From Zoogloea sp041908905 (GTDB lineage Bacteria > Pseudomonadota > Gammaproteobacteria > Burkholderiales > Rhodocyclaceae), in contig NZ_JAYREK010000007.1 in assembly GCF_041908905.1 (NCBI RefSeq), positions 84,019 through 148,018 on the forward strand: a stretch of DNA of 64,000 nt, written 5' to 3'. The notes beneath the pieces are model-generated. The model did no database searches. It had not been told where the DNA came from and saw only the letters and a list, made by a program, of their open reading frames with translations. Position numbers and translations under genes: made by a program. Below are positions 25,135 to 36,844 of the stretch, one piece after another (position 1 is the first letter of the stretch; each line of letters opens with the position of its first letter).

Positions 25135-26112
25135 TCAATGCAGGGTGCGTAGCTGCGGGAGCCCTGCCCCCACGCCCCGCCGCCGGATGCCCTCCAGCGT
25201 GGCAAGGCCGAGGGCGGCGAGATGCAGGGCGGCCGGCTCGGGGATTTCGTTGGTCACGATGTGAATGTTGGCTCCGTCGTAGCCCGGCGACTCGCAGTTT
25301 GCCGGGTTGGCCTGGCATGCGGCGCCGAAGGGGCCGTAGATGTCGTTGTCGGCGGCGTAGCGGCCGATGTCCCGGCTCATCCGGTAGCCTGCCTCGATGC
25401 CGCTGGCCCAGGCGTCGGCCCAGCCATAGCCCAGCGAAGGCTCGCAGCCCGAGGCCGCCCAGGCGGCAAAGCGGTTGGGGTTGGCGGCAAGATCGAGGTC
25501 ATCCACCATCCCACCCGAATAGCACTGGGCAAAGGCGTAGATCTCGGCCTTCACGTCAAAGGGCTCCACCCACAAAGCCAGCTGGTCGTCCTCGATGTTG
25601 CCGCCCCAGCCGACCAGCTTCACGTCGTTGGGGTCGGTGCGGTTCGGGTCGATGGCGCCGTGATCGAAGGACCAGAAATAAAAGGAGTCATCGGTGGTCA
25701 TGGCCGTGTCGAGAAAACCCAGGACATCGTGCAGCTTGCCCGGCGTGCCCATCAGCACGCTCGTATTGGCCGCCACCACCGTCGACCAGTCGGAGTCCTT
25801 GTGGGCGTTGCAGCTCCAGGTGCCGTCGGGGTTCTGGGCGTAGCCGATGCACTGGTCCTGCCCGGTGTAGGTGCCGTCGGCGAACAGCACATAGATGTTG
25901 GTCGGATTGAACCCCAGGGTGCCGGTCAGGATGTTCCACATCCGCAGGGTCTGGTCGTAATAGCGGGAGGCGTTGTTGTCCGCGTCCCAGCCACCGCTGA
26001 ACAGCACCGCATAATCCACGTGGGCCGCCGCCACCCCCGGCACCACGGCCATCGCCACCGCCGCCGCGCTGCGCGACAGGCGCTGCTTCCACTCGAGAAA
26101 CGTCGTACGCAT
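25135..26112 (-). CDS. secreted legumain-like (clan CD) cysteine peptidase with PEP-CTERM sorting signal
   Basis: 325 aa. A signal peptide (basic start, hydrophobic 15-30, cleavage near VAAAH) precedes a caspase/legumain-type fold. YAVLFSGGWDADNNASRYYDQTLRM is followed by FYFWSFDHGA with His151-Gly152, and IYAFAQCYSGGM with Cys197, matching the H-G and C-x-S-G dyad blocks of family C13. The C-terminus has a PEP motif (EIPEPAAL, 291-293), a hydrophobic stretch and RRR, an exosortase sorting signal for surface display. The start at 26112 has a strong GGGAGGGGAGAT site. The gene converges on CRISPR array 2, but the export signals argue against a CRISPR role. Confidence 0.78.
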   Translation of the reverse strand: MRTTFLEWKQRLSRSAAAVAMAVVPGVAAAHVDYAVLFSGGWDADNNASRYYDQTLRMWNILTGTLGFNPTNIYVLFADGTYTGQDQCIGYAQNPDGTWSCNAHKDSDWSTVVAANTSVLMGTPGKLHDVLGFLDTAMTTDDSFYFWSFDHGAIDPNRTDPNDVKLVGWGGNIEDDQLALWVEPFDVKAEIYAFAQCYSGGMVDDLDLAANPNRFAAWAASGCEPSLGYGWADAWASGIEAGYRMSRDIGRYAADNDIYGPFGAACQANPANCESPGYDGANIHIVTNEIPEPAALHLAALGLATLEGIRRRGVGAGLPQLRTLH

Positions 26113-26500
26113 GATCTCCCCTCCCGAAAACGGTCGGCTGGCGCGGTAGCGCATCCCATGCCTCCGCCAGCATTCCGCACCGACCCCTGCGGACCACCGA
26201 CGACTCTCCAAGGGCGGCCGTCCAGCCAGCGCATCCGGTTGCCGCTGGGCGTGGCAGGCGAGATGGTTTTTTGTGTTGATCGCCGTGAAATAAAGCACGC
26301 TTTGTTCCATCGGCCCGGGGTTTCACGCCAGACCCTTGATTCGGCGCCGGTTTTATTGCCCGACCGGCCATCCGGACACGCCGGCCCGCCCTTCGCCACG
26401 GCGGGCATGTAAGATTTTCCGACACCCGCGCAGACCTTGGAGGCTGTTGTGGGCCCCGCTTCGCCGCCCCGCGAGCCTGCTCCGGGGCAGGGAGAGCCTC
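26113..26500. other. intergenic region upstream of the PEP-CTERM gene
   Basis: 388 nt. A GCCCGCC/GGCGGGC hairpin at 26384-26406 and a CCCCG/CGGGG hairpin near 26468-26492 could end transcription of the DUF2252 gene, though neither has a good T-tract. The promoter of the PEP-CTERM gene should lie at about 26120-26330. No convincing gene is seen on either strand. Confidence 0.5.
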
Positions 26501-27700
26501 CTACGCAAAATACCCCGCATCAAAGGCCGCCGAGTACGCCTGCCAGTCGGCCAGCACCATTGCGGCGGCGGAGTCGGCTTGCTCGATGAGCGGCCCCTGC
26601 CAGTCGCGACGCTGCCCGAAATCCACGAAGGCGTCGGCGATCGCCGAGCCCTGGCGCCCGGCGCTGCGCAGGTGGGCCCAGGCGACCACCTGGCCCATGG
26701 TGCCGAGCACTTCCTCGAGGCGGCGCAGCTTGCCGTTCCAGGCGTCCAGCGCCACCCGGTCCTCGCTGGGCTGCAGGCCGCGCAGGATGCAGGGCTTGCC
26801 CTTCAGTTCAACCGCCTGCAGGAAGGCCATGGGGATCGCCTGGAGGCGCTTCTGCAGCGTGACCACGCGGCTCGCCTCGTCGGGCCAGGGCGGCTGGGGC
26901 GCGGCACCCCAGGGGGCCAGGGACGAGGGCAGCGCCTCCTTGAGGTCCAGCAGGTAGTTGCCATCGGGCGAGCCCTTGCCTTCGACCAGCACGATGTAGC
27001 GCTCGACCCCCAGGCTGCCGGTACCGGCGATGCGCCGGGCAACGTCGAGGGGCCTGTAGAAACCGGGGTCGGGCCGGGTACTGGCGAAGCGGGTGATGAA
27101 GGCTTCGACGTCGGCGCGCCGGGCGTCGTCGACGGGCAGCGCCTTCTTGCCATCGCTGCGGATGCGGCGGTGCTTGCCCTTGAGCTCGGTGCGGGTATCG
27201 AGGAAGGCCGGGCGCTTGCGCTCGCCGAGCCCGGCGAGGATGTCCCTGACCAACCCGACCGCCGTCTCCCGCTCGACCCAGCGGGCCTTGCCTTCGGCGA
27301 GGGCGGCGGCGTAGGCGTCGATGAAGACGCGGCCCAGCAGGCCAGCCTCCGGCGGGGTGACCCCCAGGCTGCGGGCGCCCAACTGCACGCTGGCCAGGAA
27401 GCGCACGAGGTCCAGGGTGCAGGGGGCGAGGATGGCTTCGTCGAAGTCGTTGATGTCGAAATAGGCGAGGCGGTTGTCGCCCTTGAAGCTGCCGAAGTTT
27501 TCGAGGTGGAGGTCGCCGCACAGCCAGGCCAGGGGCGCGGCGGTGAACAACGGCTCCCGGGGCAGGCGGGCGTAGAACAGGTGGCAGCTGCCGCGCAGGA
27601 AGATGAAGGGGTCGGCACGCATCTTGCCGAGCTTGAGGGCGAGCCGCTCCGGATCACGGCCAGCGTTGAAGTGCTTGATCTGCTGGGCGGCGTCGTTCAT
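26501..27700 (-). CDS. DUF2252 family protein
   Basis: A 399-aa protein of the DUF2252 family, whose fold is related to aminoglycoside phosphotransferases and protein kinases. Motifs seen: FLRGSCHLFYARLP, LCGDLHLENFGSF (like the catalytic H-x-D/N loop of such kinases), AYFDINDFDEAILAP (metal-binding D-x-D), RIAGTGSLGVERYIVLVEG, and DLKEALPS. The substrate is unknown. A stand-alone gene; the start at 27700 is behind a CAGGAG box. Confidence 0.88.
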   Translation of the reverse strand: MNDAAQQIKHFNAGRDPERLALKLGKMRADPFIFLRGSCHLFYARLPREPLFTAAPLAWLCGDLHLENFGSFKGDNRLAYFDINDFDEAILAPCTLDLVRFLASVQLGARSLGVTPPEAGLLGRVFIDAYAAALAEGKARWVERETAVGLVRDILAGLGERKRPAFLDTRTELKGKHRRIRSDGKKALPVDDARRADVEAFITRFASTRPDPGFYRPLDVARRIAGTGSLGVERYIVLVEGKGSPDGNYLLDLKEALPSSLAPWGAAPQPPWPDEASRVVTLQKRLQAIPMAFLQAVELKGKPCILRGLQPSEDRVALDAWNGKLRRLEEVLGTMGQVVAWAHLRSAGRQGSAIADAFVDFGQRRDWQGPLIEQADSAAAMVLADWQAYSAAFDAGYFA

Positions 27701-27896
27701 CGCTGCGGTCTCCTGGAGGGCGGGGGTTGAGGGGCATGCCGCCATGATTATCCCCGCAACCGGTGGCGGCAAGGTGACGAGGGCCGCCCCTCCGGGGCGA
27801 TCGGGCCAGGGTGTCGATCGACCATCACATGGGGCACATCCCGTTGTCACATAGCCTGCTTAGTGTCCGGGGCTTTCCAACTCCTGCCCCGCTGCC

Positions 27897-29942
<2,046 letters not shown>

Positions 29943-30030
29943 ACCTCACCGCGCCACGGCGCCGCGGGCAGCGCCCGGCGCCCCCTGTACGCCCCCCGAT
30001 GGCCGCTTCCGCCGGCCATTGGGGGCACTC

Positions 30031-30915
30031 TCACACCGACACCAGCACGTCCCCCTGGGACTCGGCCAGCACGTGCTTGGTGACGCTGCCGAGGAAGAGC
30101 TCCTCGAGCATGCCCTCGCCGTGCTTGCCCATCACGACCAGGTCGCAGTCGCACTCCTGCTCCTGCTCGATGATGCGGTAGGTCGGGTCGCCGTGGAGCA
30201 CGAGCAGGCGGGTGCCCACCACCGGCAGGCCGGCCTGGTCGCGCAGGGCCTGGAGCTTCTGCAGCGCCTCCTCGCGGGCGACGATGCGGTAGTGGTGGAT
30301 CACCTCGTCGTCCACGCTGGCATAGCGCAGCTTGCCCTCGAAGGGCACGTCGAAGGCATGCAGCAGCACGATGTCGGCCCGCGGCGCGATGCGGCGGGCG
30401 TGGCGCACGGCACGCAGCGACGAGGCCGAGAAGTCGACCGGCACCAGCAGCCGCCGGTAGGGCTCGTGGGGCGGCTGCTTGACCACCAGCACCGGGCAGC
30501 GGGTGGAGCTGAGCAGCCGCAGCGCGGTGGTGCCGAGCACGAAGTGGCGGATCACGCTCTCGCCCTTGGCTCCGCACACCAGCAGATCGGTGGCCAGGGG
30601 GTCGGTCTCCCGGGCCAGCTCGGCCAGCAGCGCGCCGGCCGCCACCCGGGGGTTGGCGACGACGCCGAAACGGTCGTGGATCAGGCCGGCGAGGTCGATC
30701 AGCCTGCTCCGCGCCGCATCCAGCACGCGGGCCTCGAGCTCGGCCGGGCTGCTGCCCATCAGCTGACGCAGCCGCTCCAGCGGAGCGAGATTGGCCACAT
30801 GCAGCAGGTCGAGCCGGGCCGCGGTCTCCCGGCTGACCAGGGCGGCGCGCTCGGCGGCGTGGCGGGCGGGCGCGGAGAGATCGGTGGTGGCCAGGATGCG
30901 GCGAAACGGGGTCAT
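30031..30915 (-). CDS. tandem-domain universal stress protein
   Basis: 294 aa with two UspA-type domains. The first begins FRRILATTDLSAPARHAAERA and ends in the ATP-binding type CGAKGESVIRHFVLGTTALRLLSSTRCPVLVVK. The second begins YRRLLVPVDFSASSLRAVRHA and ends VVMGKHGEGMLEELFLGSVTKHVLAESQGDVLVS. The G-x2-G-x9-G-(S/T) nucleotide loop is recognisable in both. It is probably an adenine-nucleotide-binding stress factor in the cytoplasm. It is divergent from the mrp operon across 242 nt; the start at 30915 has an AAAGGAGGAA site. Confidence 0.92.
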   Translation of the reverse strand: MTPFRRILATTDLSAPARHAAERAALVSRETAARLDLLHVANLAPLERLRQLMGSSPAELEARVLDAARSRLIDLAGLIHDRFGVVANPRVAAGALLAELARETDPLATDLLVCGAKGESVIRHFVLGTTALRLLSSTRCPVLVVKQPPHEPYRRLLVPVDFSASSLRAVRHARRIAPRADIVLLHAFDVPFEGKLRYASVDDEVIHHYRIVAREEALQKLQALRDQAGLPVVGTRLLVLHGDPTYRIIEQEQECDCDLVVMGKHGEGMLEELFLGSVTKHVLAESQGDVLVSV

Positions 30916-31157
30916 GGAGCGTTCCTCCTTTCCGGAAGGGCCGGCACGGCGCGCCGGCTCCTGGAAGTCGGAACCCCCCGGCCGGGCAAAGTTCCCGCCG
31001 AAACGGCGGCAAATGGCGGAACCTACGGCCATTTGCCGTGTCTGGCATTAAGATTGCAGTCAGAGCCGCCGGAGTGCGGCCGGCATAATGTCGCACCATG
31101 GGGCCGCGGGCGTCGCCCCGCCCGCACCCCCCCCCCCCGCAACGCCGGGCGGCCAAA

Positions 31158-34088
31158 ATGAAACCCAGCCATCCGAACACGATTACCATGCTGCTTGCCG
31201 CTCTCGTCCTCGTCCCTTTCCTGGGCAGCCTCCTCGCCGCGCTGATGCCGGAGGATGCCCGTAACCGCGAATCCCTGCTGGCGATCGCGGTGGCGGCGGG
31301 CGGCCTGCTGGTGGCCGGTTCGCTCTACCCCGCCGTCGCAGACGGGCAGGTGCTGCGCGAGGAGCTGGCCTGGCTGCCGGCCCAGGGCCTGTATTTCGTG
31401 TTGCGGGTGGATGGGCTGGCCTGGGTGTTCTCGATGCTGGTGCTGGCCATCGGCCTGCTGGTGGTGCTGTACGCCCGCTACTACATGTCGCCGGCCGACC
31501 CGGTGCCGCGCTTCTTCGCGTTTCTGCTGGCCTTCATGGGCTCGATGCTGGGGGTGGTGCTGTCGGGCAACCTGGTGCAGCTGGTGGTGTTCTGGGAGCT
31601 GACCAGCCTCACCTCCTTCCTGCTGATCGGCTACTGGCACCACCGGGCCGACGCCCGGCGCGGAGCACGGATGGCCTTCACCGTGACCGCCACCGGCGGG
31701 CTGTGCCTGATGGCCGGGGTGCTGGTGCTCGGCAACATCGTCGGCAGCTACGACCTGGACGTGGTGCTGGCCGCCGGTGAGCGCATCCGCGCCGATGAGC
31801 TGTACCGGCCGGCGCTGGTGCTGATCGCCCTCGGGGCGCTCACCAAGAGCGCCCAGTTTCCGTTCCACTTCTGGCTGCCCCACGCCATGGCGGCGCCCAC
31901 GCCGGTGTCGTCCTACCTGCACTCGGCAACCATGGTGAAGGCCGGCGTGTTCCTGCTGGTACGGCTGTGGCCGGCGCTGGCAGGCACGCCGGAGTGGACC
32001 TGGATCATCGGCGGGGCCGGGGTGTGCACGCTCCTGATCGGCGCCTTCGTGGCGATCTTCCAGCACGACCTGAAGGGCCTGCTGGCCTACTCGACGATCA
32101 GCCACCTGGGGCTGATCACCACGCTGATCGGCATCGGCACGCCGCTGGCCATCGTGGCGGCGATCTTCCACATCCTCAACCACGCCACCTTCAAGGCCTC
32201 GCTGTTCATGGCGGCGGGGATCATCGACCACGAGTGCGGCACCCGCGACATGCGGGTGCTGAGCGGCCTGCGCCACACGCTGCCCGTTACCGCAACCCTC
32301 GCCATCGTCGCCAGCGCGGCGATGGCCGGCGTACCGCTGCTCAACGGCTTCCTGTCGAAGGAGATGTTCTTTGCCGAGACGCTGCTGGTGGGTGGCGACA
32401 CCAACTGGTGGATGTCCTACGCGGCGCTGGCGATGGGGGTGTTCGGGGTGGCCTACTCGCTGCGCTTCATCGGCATCTTCTTCGGCCCGCCGGCCCGGGA
32501 GCTGCCCCGCGCACCCCACGAGCCGCCGCGCTGGATGCGCTTTCCGGTGGAGCTGCTGGTGCTGGCCTGCCTGGTGGTGGGCAGCGTGCCGGGCGTCAGC
32601 ATCGAGCCGATCCTGCACGTGGCCGCGGTCGCCACCCTCGGCCCGGCGATGCCGGAATACGACCTGGCGGTGTGGCACGGCTTCAACGTTCCGCTGCTGA
32701 TGAGCGCGGTGGCCCTGGCCGGCGGCGTGCTGCTGTACGCCGTGCTGCTGCGCGGCTTCAACCTGCGGGCGCGCGAGACGGTGCCGCTGCTGCACCGCCT
32801 CAACGGCGCCCAGGCCTACGAGAGCGCGATGCTGCTGCTCACCAACTCGGCCGGCCGGCTGCTGAAGCATGTCGGCACCGGGCGGCTGCAGCCCCAGCTG
32901 CTGCTCATGATGGTCGCGCTGGTGGGCGTGCCGCTGCTGCTGGCCGGCGTGCCGGCGGCGTGGCCCGACCAGCCCCGGCAGGGCTTCGACCCGCTGTTCG
33001 CCGCCCTGTGGCTGATCGGCGGCGGGGCGGCGGTGGCCGCGGCCTGGCTGGCCAAGTACCACCGCCTGGCGGCGCTGGCGCTGGTCGGCGGCACCGGCGT
33101 CGTCACCTCGGTGACCTTCCTGTGGCTGTCGGCCCCCGACCTGGCGCTGACCCAGCTGATGGTGGAGACCGTCACCACGGTGCTGCTCTTGCTCGGCCTG
33201 CGCTGGCTGCCACCGCGGGTCGCCTCCGCCGCAGACCGCTCTGCCGCCGCCCCGGGGGCCCGGCTGCGCCGCAGCCGTGACCTGATCGTGGCGCTGGCCG
33301 GCGGGCTGGGCATGGCGGCGCTCACCTATGCGGTGCTGGTGCATCCGGCCTCCCACAGCATCGGGGATTTCTTCCTGCAGCATGCCCTTGTCGGGGGCGG
33401 CGGCAGCAACGTCGTCAATGTGCTGCTGGTGGATTTCCGCAGCTTCGACACCCTGGGTGAGATCACCGTGCTGGCGATCGTCGCGCTCACGGTGTATGCC
33501 CTGCTCCGCCGCTTCCGGCCGGCACCGGAGAGCGTGGGCATCCCGGCCCAGCGGCGCAACGACGTGGACCCGGCCAGCCGGCAGGCGCCGGCCGAGCAGG
33601 CGGGCAGCGGCTACCTGCTCGTGGCGGGCATCTACCTGCGCCTGCTGTTGCCCTTCATGGGGGTGGCGGCGGTGTATTTCTTCATGCGCGGCCACAACCT
33701 GCCCGGCGGCGGCTTCGTGGCGGGGCTGATCTTCTCGGTGGCGATCCTGGTGCAGTACATGCTGGCCGGCACCCTTTGGGTGGAGAGCCACCTGCAGCTG
33801 AGGCCCCACCGCTGGCTGGGCTTCGGGCTGGCGCTGGCCTGCGCGACGGGCCTCGGTGCGTGGCTGTTCGACCACCCCTTCCTGACCACCCATACCGCCC
33901 ACGTGGACTGGCCGCTGGTGGGTGAGCTGCACCTGCCCAGCGCCTTCGTGTTCGACCTGGGGGTGTTCGCGACGGTGGTCGGCACCACGATGCTGATGCT
34001 GGTGGCGCTGGCCCACCAGTCCCTGCGCGCCCATCGCCAGCCCGGCGACGACGCGCCGGCGGCCGACGAGACCCGGAGGACGATCTGA
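31158..34088 (+). CDS. mrpA: Na+/H+ antiporter fused subunit MrpA-MrpB (PhaAB type)
   Basis: 976 aa, polytopic. The N-terminal roughly 500 residues are an NADH-dehydrogenase ND5-like antiporter domain (FWELTSLTSFLLIGYWHH, Lys in GALTKSAQFPFHFWLPHAMAAPTPVSSYLHSATMVKAG cut here in two conserved blocks, LLAYSTISHLGLI). Residues about 600-770 match the MrpA C-terminal region (LWLSAPDLALTQLMVE). The last 140 residues are MrpB (YLRLLLPFMGVAAVYFFMRGHNLPGGGF), so the two subunits are fused as in rhizobial Pha. It exports Na+ or K+ in exchange for protons. First gene of a six-gene overlapping operon. The ATG at 31158 or at 31188 could start it. Confidence 0.94.
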   Translation: MKPSHPNTITMLLAALVLVPFLGSLLAALMPEDARNRESLLAIAVAAGGLLVAGSLYPAVADGQVLREELAWLPAQGLYFVLRVDGLAWVFSMLVLAIGLLVVLYARYYMSPADPVPRFFAFLLAFMGSMLGVVLSGNLVQLVVFWELTSLTSFLLIGYWHHRADARRGARMAFTVTATGGLCLMAGVLVLGNIVGSYDLDVVLAAGERIRADELYRPALVLIALGALTKSAQFPFHFWLPHAMAAPTPVSSYLHSATMVKAGVFLLVRLWPALAGTPEWTWIIGGAGVCTLLIGAFVAIFQHDLKGLLAYSTISHLGLITTLIGIGTPLAIVAAIFHILNHATFKASLFMAAGIIDHECGTRDMRVLSGLRHTLPVTATLAIVASAAMAGVPLLNGFLSKEMFFAETLLVGGDTNWWMSYAALAMGVFGVAYSLRFIGIFFGPPARELPRAPHEPPRWMRFPVELLVLACLVVGSVPGVSIEPILHVAAVATLGPAMPEYDLAVWHGFNVPLLMSAVALAGGVLLYAVLLRGFNLRARETVPLLHRLNGAQAYESAMLLLTNSAGRLLKHVGTGRLQPQLLLMMVALVGVPLLLAGVPAAWPDQPRQGFDPLFAALWLIGGGAAVAAAWLAKYHRLAALALVGGTGVVTSVTFLWLSAPDLALTQLMVETVTTVLLLLGLRWLPPRVASAADRSAAAPGARLRRSRDLIVALAGGLGMAALTYAVLVHPASHSIGDFFLQHALVGGGGSNVVNVLLVDFRSFDTLGEITVLAIVALTVYALLRRFRPAPESVGIPAQRRNDVDPASRQAPAEQAGSGYLLVAGIYLRLLLPFMGVAAVYFFMRGHNLPGGGFVAGLIFSVAILVQYMLAGTLWVESHLQLRPHRWLGFGLALACATGLGAWLFDHPFLTTHTAHVDWPLVGELHLPSAFVFDLGVFATVVGTTMLMLVALAHQSLRAHRQPGDDAPAADETRRTI

Positions 34089-34429
34089 TGGAACTGACCC
34101 TTGCGATCGCGGTGGGCGTGATGTTCGGCTCGGGGGTGTGGCTGATCCTGCGGCCGCGCACCTTCCAGCTCATCACCGGGCTGCTGCTGATGTCCTACGC
34201 GGTGAACCTGTTCATCTTCGCGATGGGCCGCCTGTGGGTGAACCAGGCGCCGATCACCCCCACGCCCGCCGTCGACCCGGCCCAGCTCGCCGACCCGCTG
34301 CCCCAGGGCCTGGTGCTCACGGCGATCGTGATCGGCTTTGCCACCACCGCGCTCTACCTGGTGATGATCATCGGCGCCCGCGGCCTGACCGGCAGCGACC
34401 ACGTGGACGGCGAGGAGGGCCGCGAATGA
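34088..34429 (+). CDS. mrpC: Na+/H+ antiporter subunit MrpC
   Basis: 113 aa, NuoK-like, three transmembrane helices. Seen: FGSGVWLILRPRTFQLITGLLLMSYAVNLFIFAMG, then VDPAQLADPLPQGLVLTAIVIGFATTALYLVM, the usual MrpC/PhaC motifs (DPLPQALVLTAIVI). Its start overlaps the mrpA stop by one base (TGATG), and its stop overlaps mrpD (ATGA). Confidence 0.94.
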   Translation: MELTLAIAVGVMFGSGVWLILRPRTFQLITGLLLMSYAVNLFIFAMGRLWVNQAPITPTPAVDPAQLADPLPQGLVLTAIVIGFATTALYLVMIIGARGLTGSDHVDGEEGRE

Positions 34430-36048
34430 ACGGACTGCCCTTCCTGCAACACCTGATCATCGTGCCGGTGCTCCTGCCGATGCTGGTGGGCGCCCTGCTG
34501 ATCCCGGTCAACCAGAACCGCCACCAGCTCAAGTTTGCCTGCAGCCTGGCGAGCGCCGTGCTGCTGTGGCTGCTGTCGGTGGCGCTGCTGCGGCTCGCCG
34601 ATGGCGGCCACTGGCCGGACGGGATCGGCGTATACCTGGCCTCCAACTGGGCGGCGCCCTTCGGCATCGCGCTGCTGGTCGACCGGCTGGCGGCGCTGAT
34701 GCTGGTGCTGACGTCCACCATCGCGCTGGCCGTGCTGGTGTTCTCGGCCCGCCGCTGGGACCGGGTCGGCGTGCATTTCCATTCGCTGTTCCAGTTCTTG
34801 CTGATGGGGCTCAACGGAGCCTTCCTGACCCACGACCTGTTCAACCTGTTCGTGTTCTTCGAGGTGATGCTGGCGGCCTCCTACGGCCTGGTGCTGCACG
34901 GCTACAACCTGCGCCGCATCCAGGCCGGCATGCAGTACATCGCGATCAACCTGGTGGCCTCGCTGCTGTTCCTGATCGGGGCGGCGCTGATCTACGGCGC
35001 GGCGGGCACCCTCAACATCGCCGACCTCGCCAGCCGGGTCGCCGCCCTCGGCCCCGAGGACGCCTACCTGCTGCGCGTGGGGGCCAGCGTGCTGGCCCTC
35101 GCCTTCCTCACCAAGGGCGCGATGTGGCCCCTCGGCTTCTGGCTGCCCACCACCTACGCCGCCGCCTCGCCGCCGGTGGGGGCAATGCTGGTGCTGATGA
35201 CCAAGGTGGGCATCTACGCCCTGCTGCGGGTGTGGCTGGCAGTGTTCGGCGACGGGGCGGGCGGGCTGGAGGGCTTCGGCCTCGCGGCGCTGACCGCCGG
35301 CGGCATGGCGACCCTGCTGTTCGGCGCGGTGGGCATGCTGGCCAGCCAGGACGGCTGCCGGATGGCGGGCTACGGCGCGATCATCTCGTCGGGCACCCTG
35401 CTGGCGGTGCTCGGCCACTCGGGCAGCGCGGTGCTCGCCTCGGGGCTGTACTACCTGCTCGGCTCGACCCTGGCGATGGCGGCCTTCATGCTGCTGATCG
35501 AGCTCACCGAGCGCATCCGCCCACCCGGGGCGGCCCTGCTGGCGATCACCATGGAGGCCTTCGCCATCGAGGACAAGCCTGAAGACCCGGTGGGCGTCGG
35601 CATCCCGGGCACCCTGGCCTTCCTGGGCCTCAGCTTCGTGGCCTGCGCGCTGGTGATCAGCGGCATGCCGCCGCTGTCGGGCTTCGTGGCCAAGTTCAGC
35701 CTGTTCCACGCCCTGCTGGCGCTGCCGGGCCGCGTGCCGGCCACCACCTGGCTGCTGGTGGCGCTGATGGTGCTGGCCGGGCTGGCGGCGATCATCGCCC
35801 TGATGCGTCTGGGGGTCCGCACCTTCTGGGCCTCCGGGGCCCTCACGCCACCACGGCTGCAGCGCTCCGAGGCGCTGCCGGTGGGGGCGCTGGTGGCCCT
35901 GTGCGTGCTGCTGACGGTGCAGGCCGGGCCGGTGTTCGGCTATCTGAGCCGCACGGTGGACGGCCTGTCGCGCAGCGACAGCTACAGCCGCCGCGTGCTG
36001 ATGGAGCCGCCCGTGGCACGGCCGGCGGCCGGGGAGCTGGCACGATGA
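34426..36048 (+). CDS. mrpD: Na+/H+ antiporter subunit MrpD
   Basis: 540 aa, about 14 transmembrane helices, ND2/ND4-like proton channel. Diagnostic: LLVDRLAALMLVLTSTIALAVLVFS, LFNLFVFFEVMLAASYGLVLHG with its conserved Glu, FLTKGAMWPLGFWLPTTYAAASPPVGAML with its Lys, and SGMPPLSGFVAKF. Overlaps mrpC and mrpE by 4 nt each. It works with MrpA as the second antiporter-like module of the complex. Confidence 0.94.
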   Translation: MNGLPFLQHLIIVPVLLPMLVGALLIPVNQNRHQLKFACSLASAVLLWLLSVALLRLADGGHWPDGIGVYLASNWAAPFGIALLVDRLAALMLVLTSTIALAVLVFSARRWDRVGVHFHSLFQFLLMGLNGAFLTHDLFNLFVFFEVMLAASYGLVLHGYNLRRIQAGMQYIAINLVASLLFLIGAALIYGAAGTLNIADLASRVAALGPEDAYLLRVGASVLALAFLTKGAMWPLGFWLPTTYAAASPPVGAMLVLMTKVGIYALLRVWLAVFGDGAGGLEGFGLAALTAGGMATLLFGAVGMLASQDGCRMAGYGAIISSGTLLAVLGHSGSAVLASGLYYLLGSTLAMAAFMLLIELTERIRPPGAALLAITMEAFAIEDKPEDPVGVGIPGTLAFLGLSFVACALVISGMPPLSGFVAKFSLFHALLALPGRVPATTWLLVALMVLAGLAAIIALMRLGVRTFWASGALTPPRLQRSEALPVGALVALCVLLTVQAGPVFGYLSRTVDGLSRSDSYSRRVLMEPPVARPAAGELAR

Positions 36049-36563
36049 GACGCTGGATTCCGTCCCCGCTGCTGTCGATCAGCCTGCTCGCGATGTGGCT
36101 GCTGCTCAACCAGAGCGTCGAGCCGGCCCACCTGCTGCTCGGCGGCGCCCTCGCCATTGCCGCGCCGCTGCTCGCCCGCCCGCTGCAGCCCCACGGCTAC
36201 GCCCGCCTCCGCCGGCCGCTGGCGATGCTGCGGCTGCTCGGGATGGCGACGGTGGAGATCATCCGCTCCAGCCTGGGCGTCGGCCAGATCATCCTGCTGC
36301 GGCGCACCCGCGATGTGAATTCCCGCTTCATCCGGGTGCCCCTCGACCTGCGCAGCCCCCACGGGCTGGCGCTGCTGTCGTGCCTGATCAACTCGACGCC
36401 GGGCACGGTGTGGGTCGATCTGCTGCCCGGGGACGACGGGCGCCAGGCGCTGCTGCTGCACGTCTTCGACCTGCACGACGCGGCGTGGTGGGTGGACACC
36501 ATCAAGACGCGCTACGAACGGCCCATCATCGAGGTCTTCGAGGCGCCAGGAGACCGGACATGA
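36045..36563 (+). CDS. mrpE: Na+/H+ antiporter subunit MrpE
   Basis: 172 aa with two N-terminal membrane helices (LLSISLLAMWLLLNQSV, HLLLGGALAIAAPLL), a VEIIRSSLGVG segment and a soluble tail. INSTPGTVWVDL and FDLHDAAWWVDTIKTRYERPI match the conserved MrpE/PhaE C-terminus. It helps to assemble the complex. Overlaps mrpD and mrpF. Confidence 0.93.
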   Translation: MRRWIPSPLLSISLLAMWLLLNQSVEPAHLLLGGALAIAAPLLARPLQPHGYARLRRPLAMLRLLGMATVEIIRSSLGVGQIILLRRTRDVNSRFIRVPLDLRSPHGLALLSCLINSTPGTVWVDLLPGDDGRQALLLHVFDLHDAAWWVDTIKTRYERPIIEVFEAPGDRT

Positions 36564-36844
36564 CGACTGTGGCACTGCTCTCGGCGGCCATCCTGTTTGC
36601 GGAGGGCTGCGTGGTGCTGGGCATGGTGCTGTGCGCGCTGCGCCTGCTGCGCGGCCCCACCGCCCAGGATAGGGTGCTGGCCCTCGACACCCTGTGGATG
36701 TGCGCCATGATCCTGGCCCTGGTGCTGGGCATCGACCATGGCAGCCAGATCTACTTCGACGCGGCGCTGCTGATCGCGCTGCTCGGCTTCGTGTCGACGG
36801 TCGCCCTGGCCAAGTTCCTGATGCGCGGCGAGGTGATCGAATGA
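36560..36844 (+). CDS. mrpF: Na+/H+ antiporter subunit MrpF
   Basis: 94 aa, three membrane helices. LLRGPTAQDRVLALDTLW and IYFDAALLIALLGFVSTVALAKFL are the conserved MrpF blocks (GP-x3-DR-x2-A-D). It is thought to contribute to the sodium path. Overlaps both neighbours by 4 nt. Confidence 0.93.
   Translation: MTTVALLSAAILFAEGCVVLGMVLCALRLLRGPTAQDRVLALDTLWMCAMILALVLGIDHGSQIYFDAALLIALLGFVSTVALAKFLMRGEVIE

Noticed and set aside
25135..26112. The caspase-like gene next to array 2 as a CRISPR-controlled protease (by analogy with type III-E TPR-CHAT)
   Set aside because: A signal peptide and PEP-CTERM anchor send it out of the cytoplasm, and it is convergent with, not part of, the cas transcripts.
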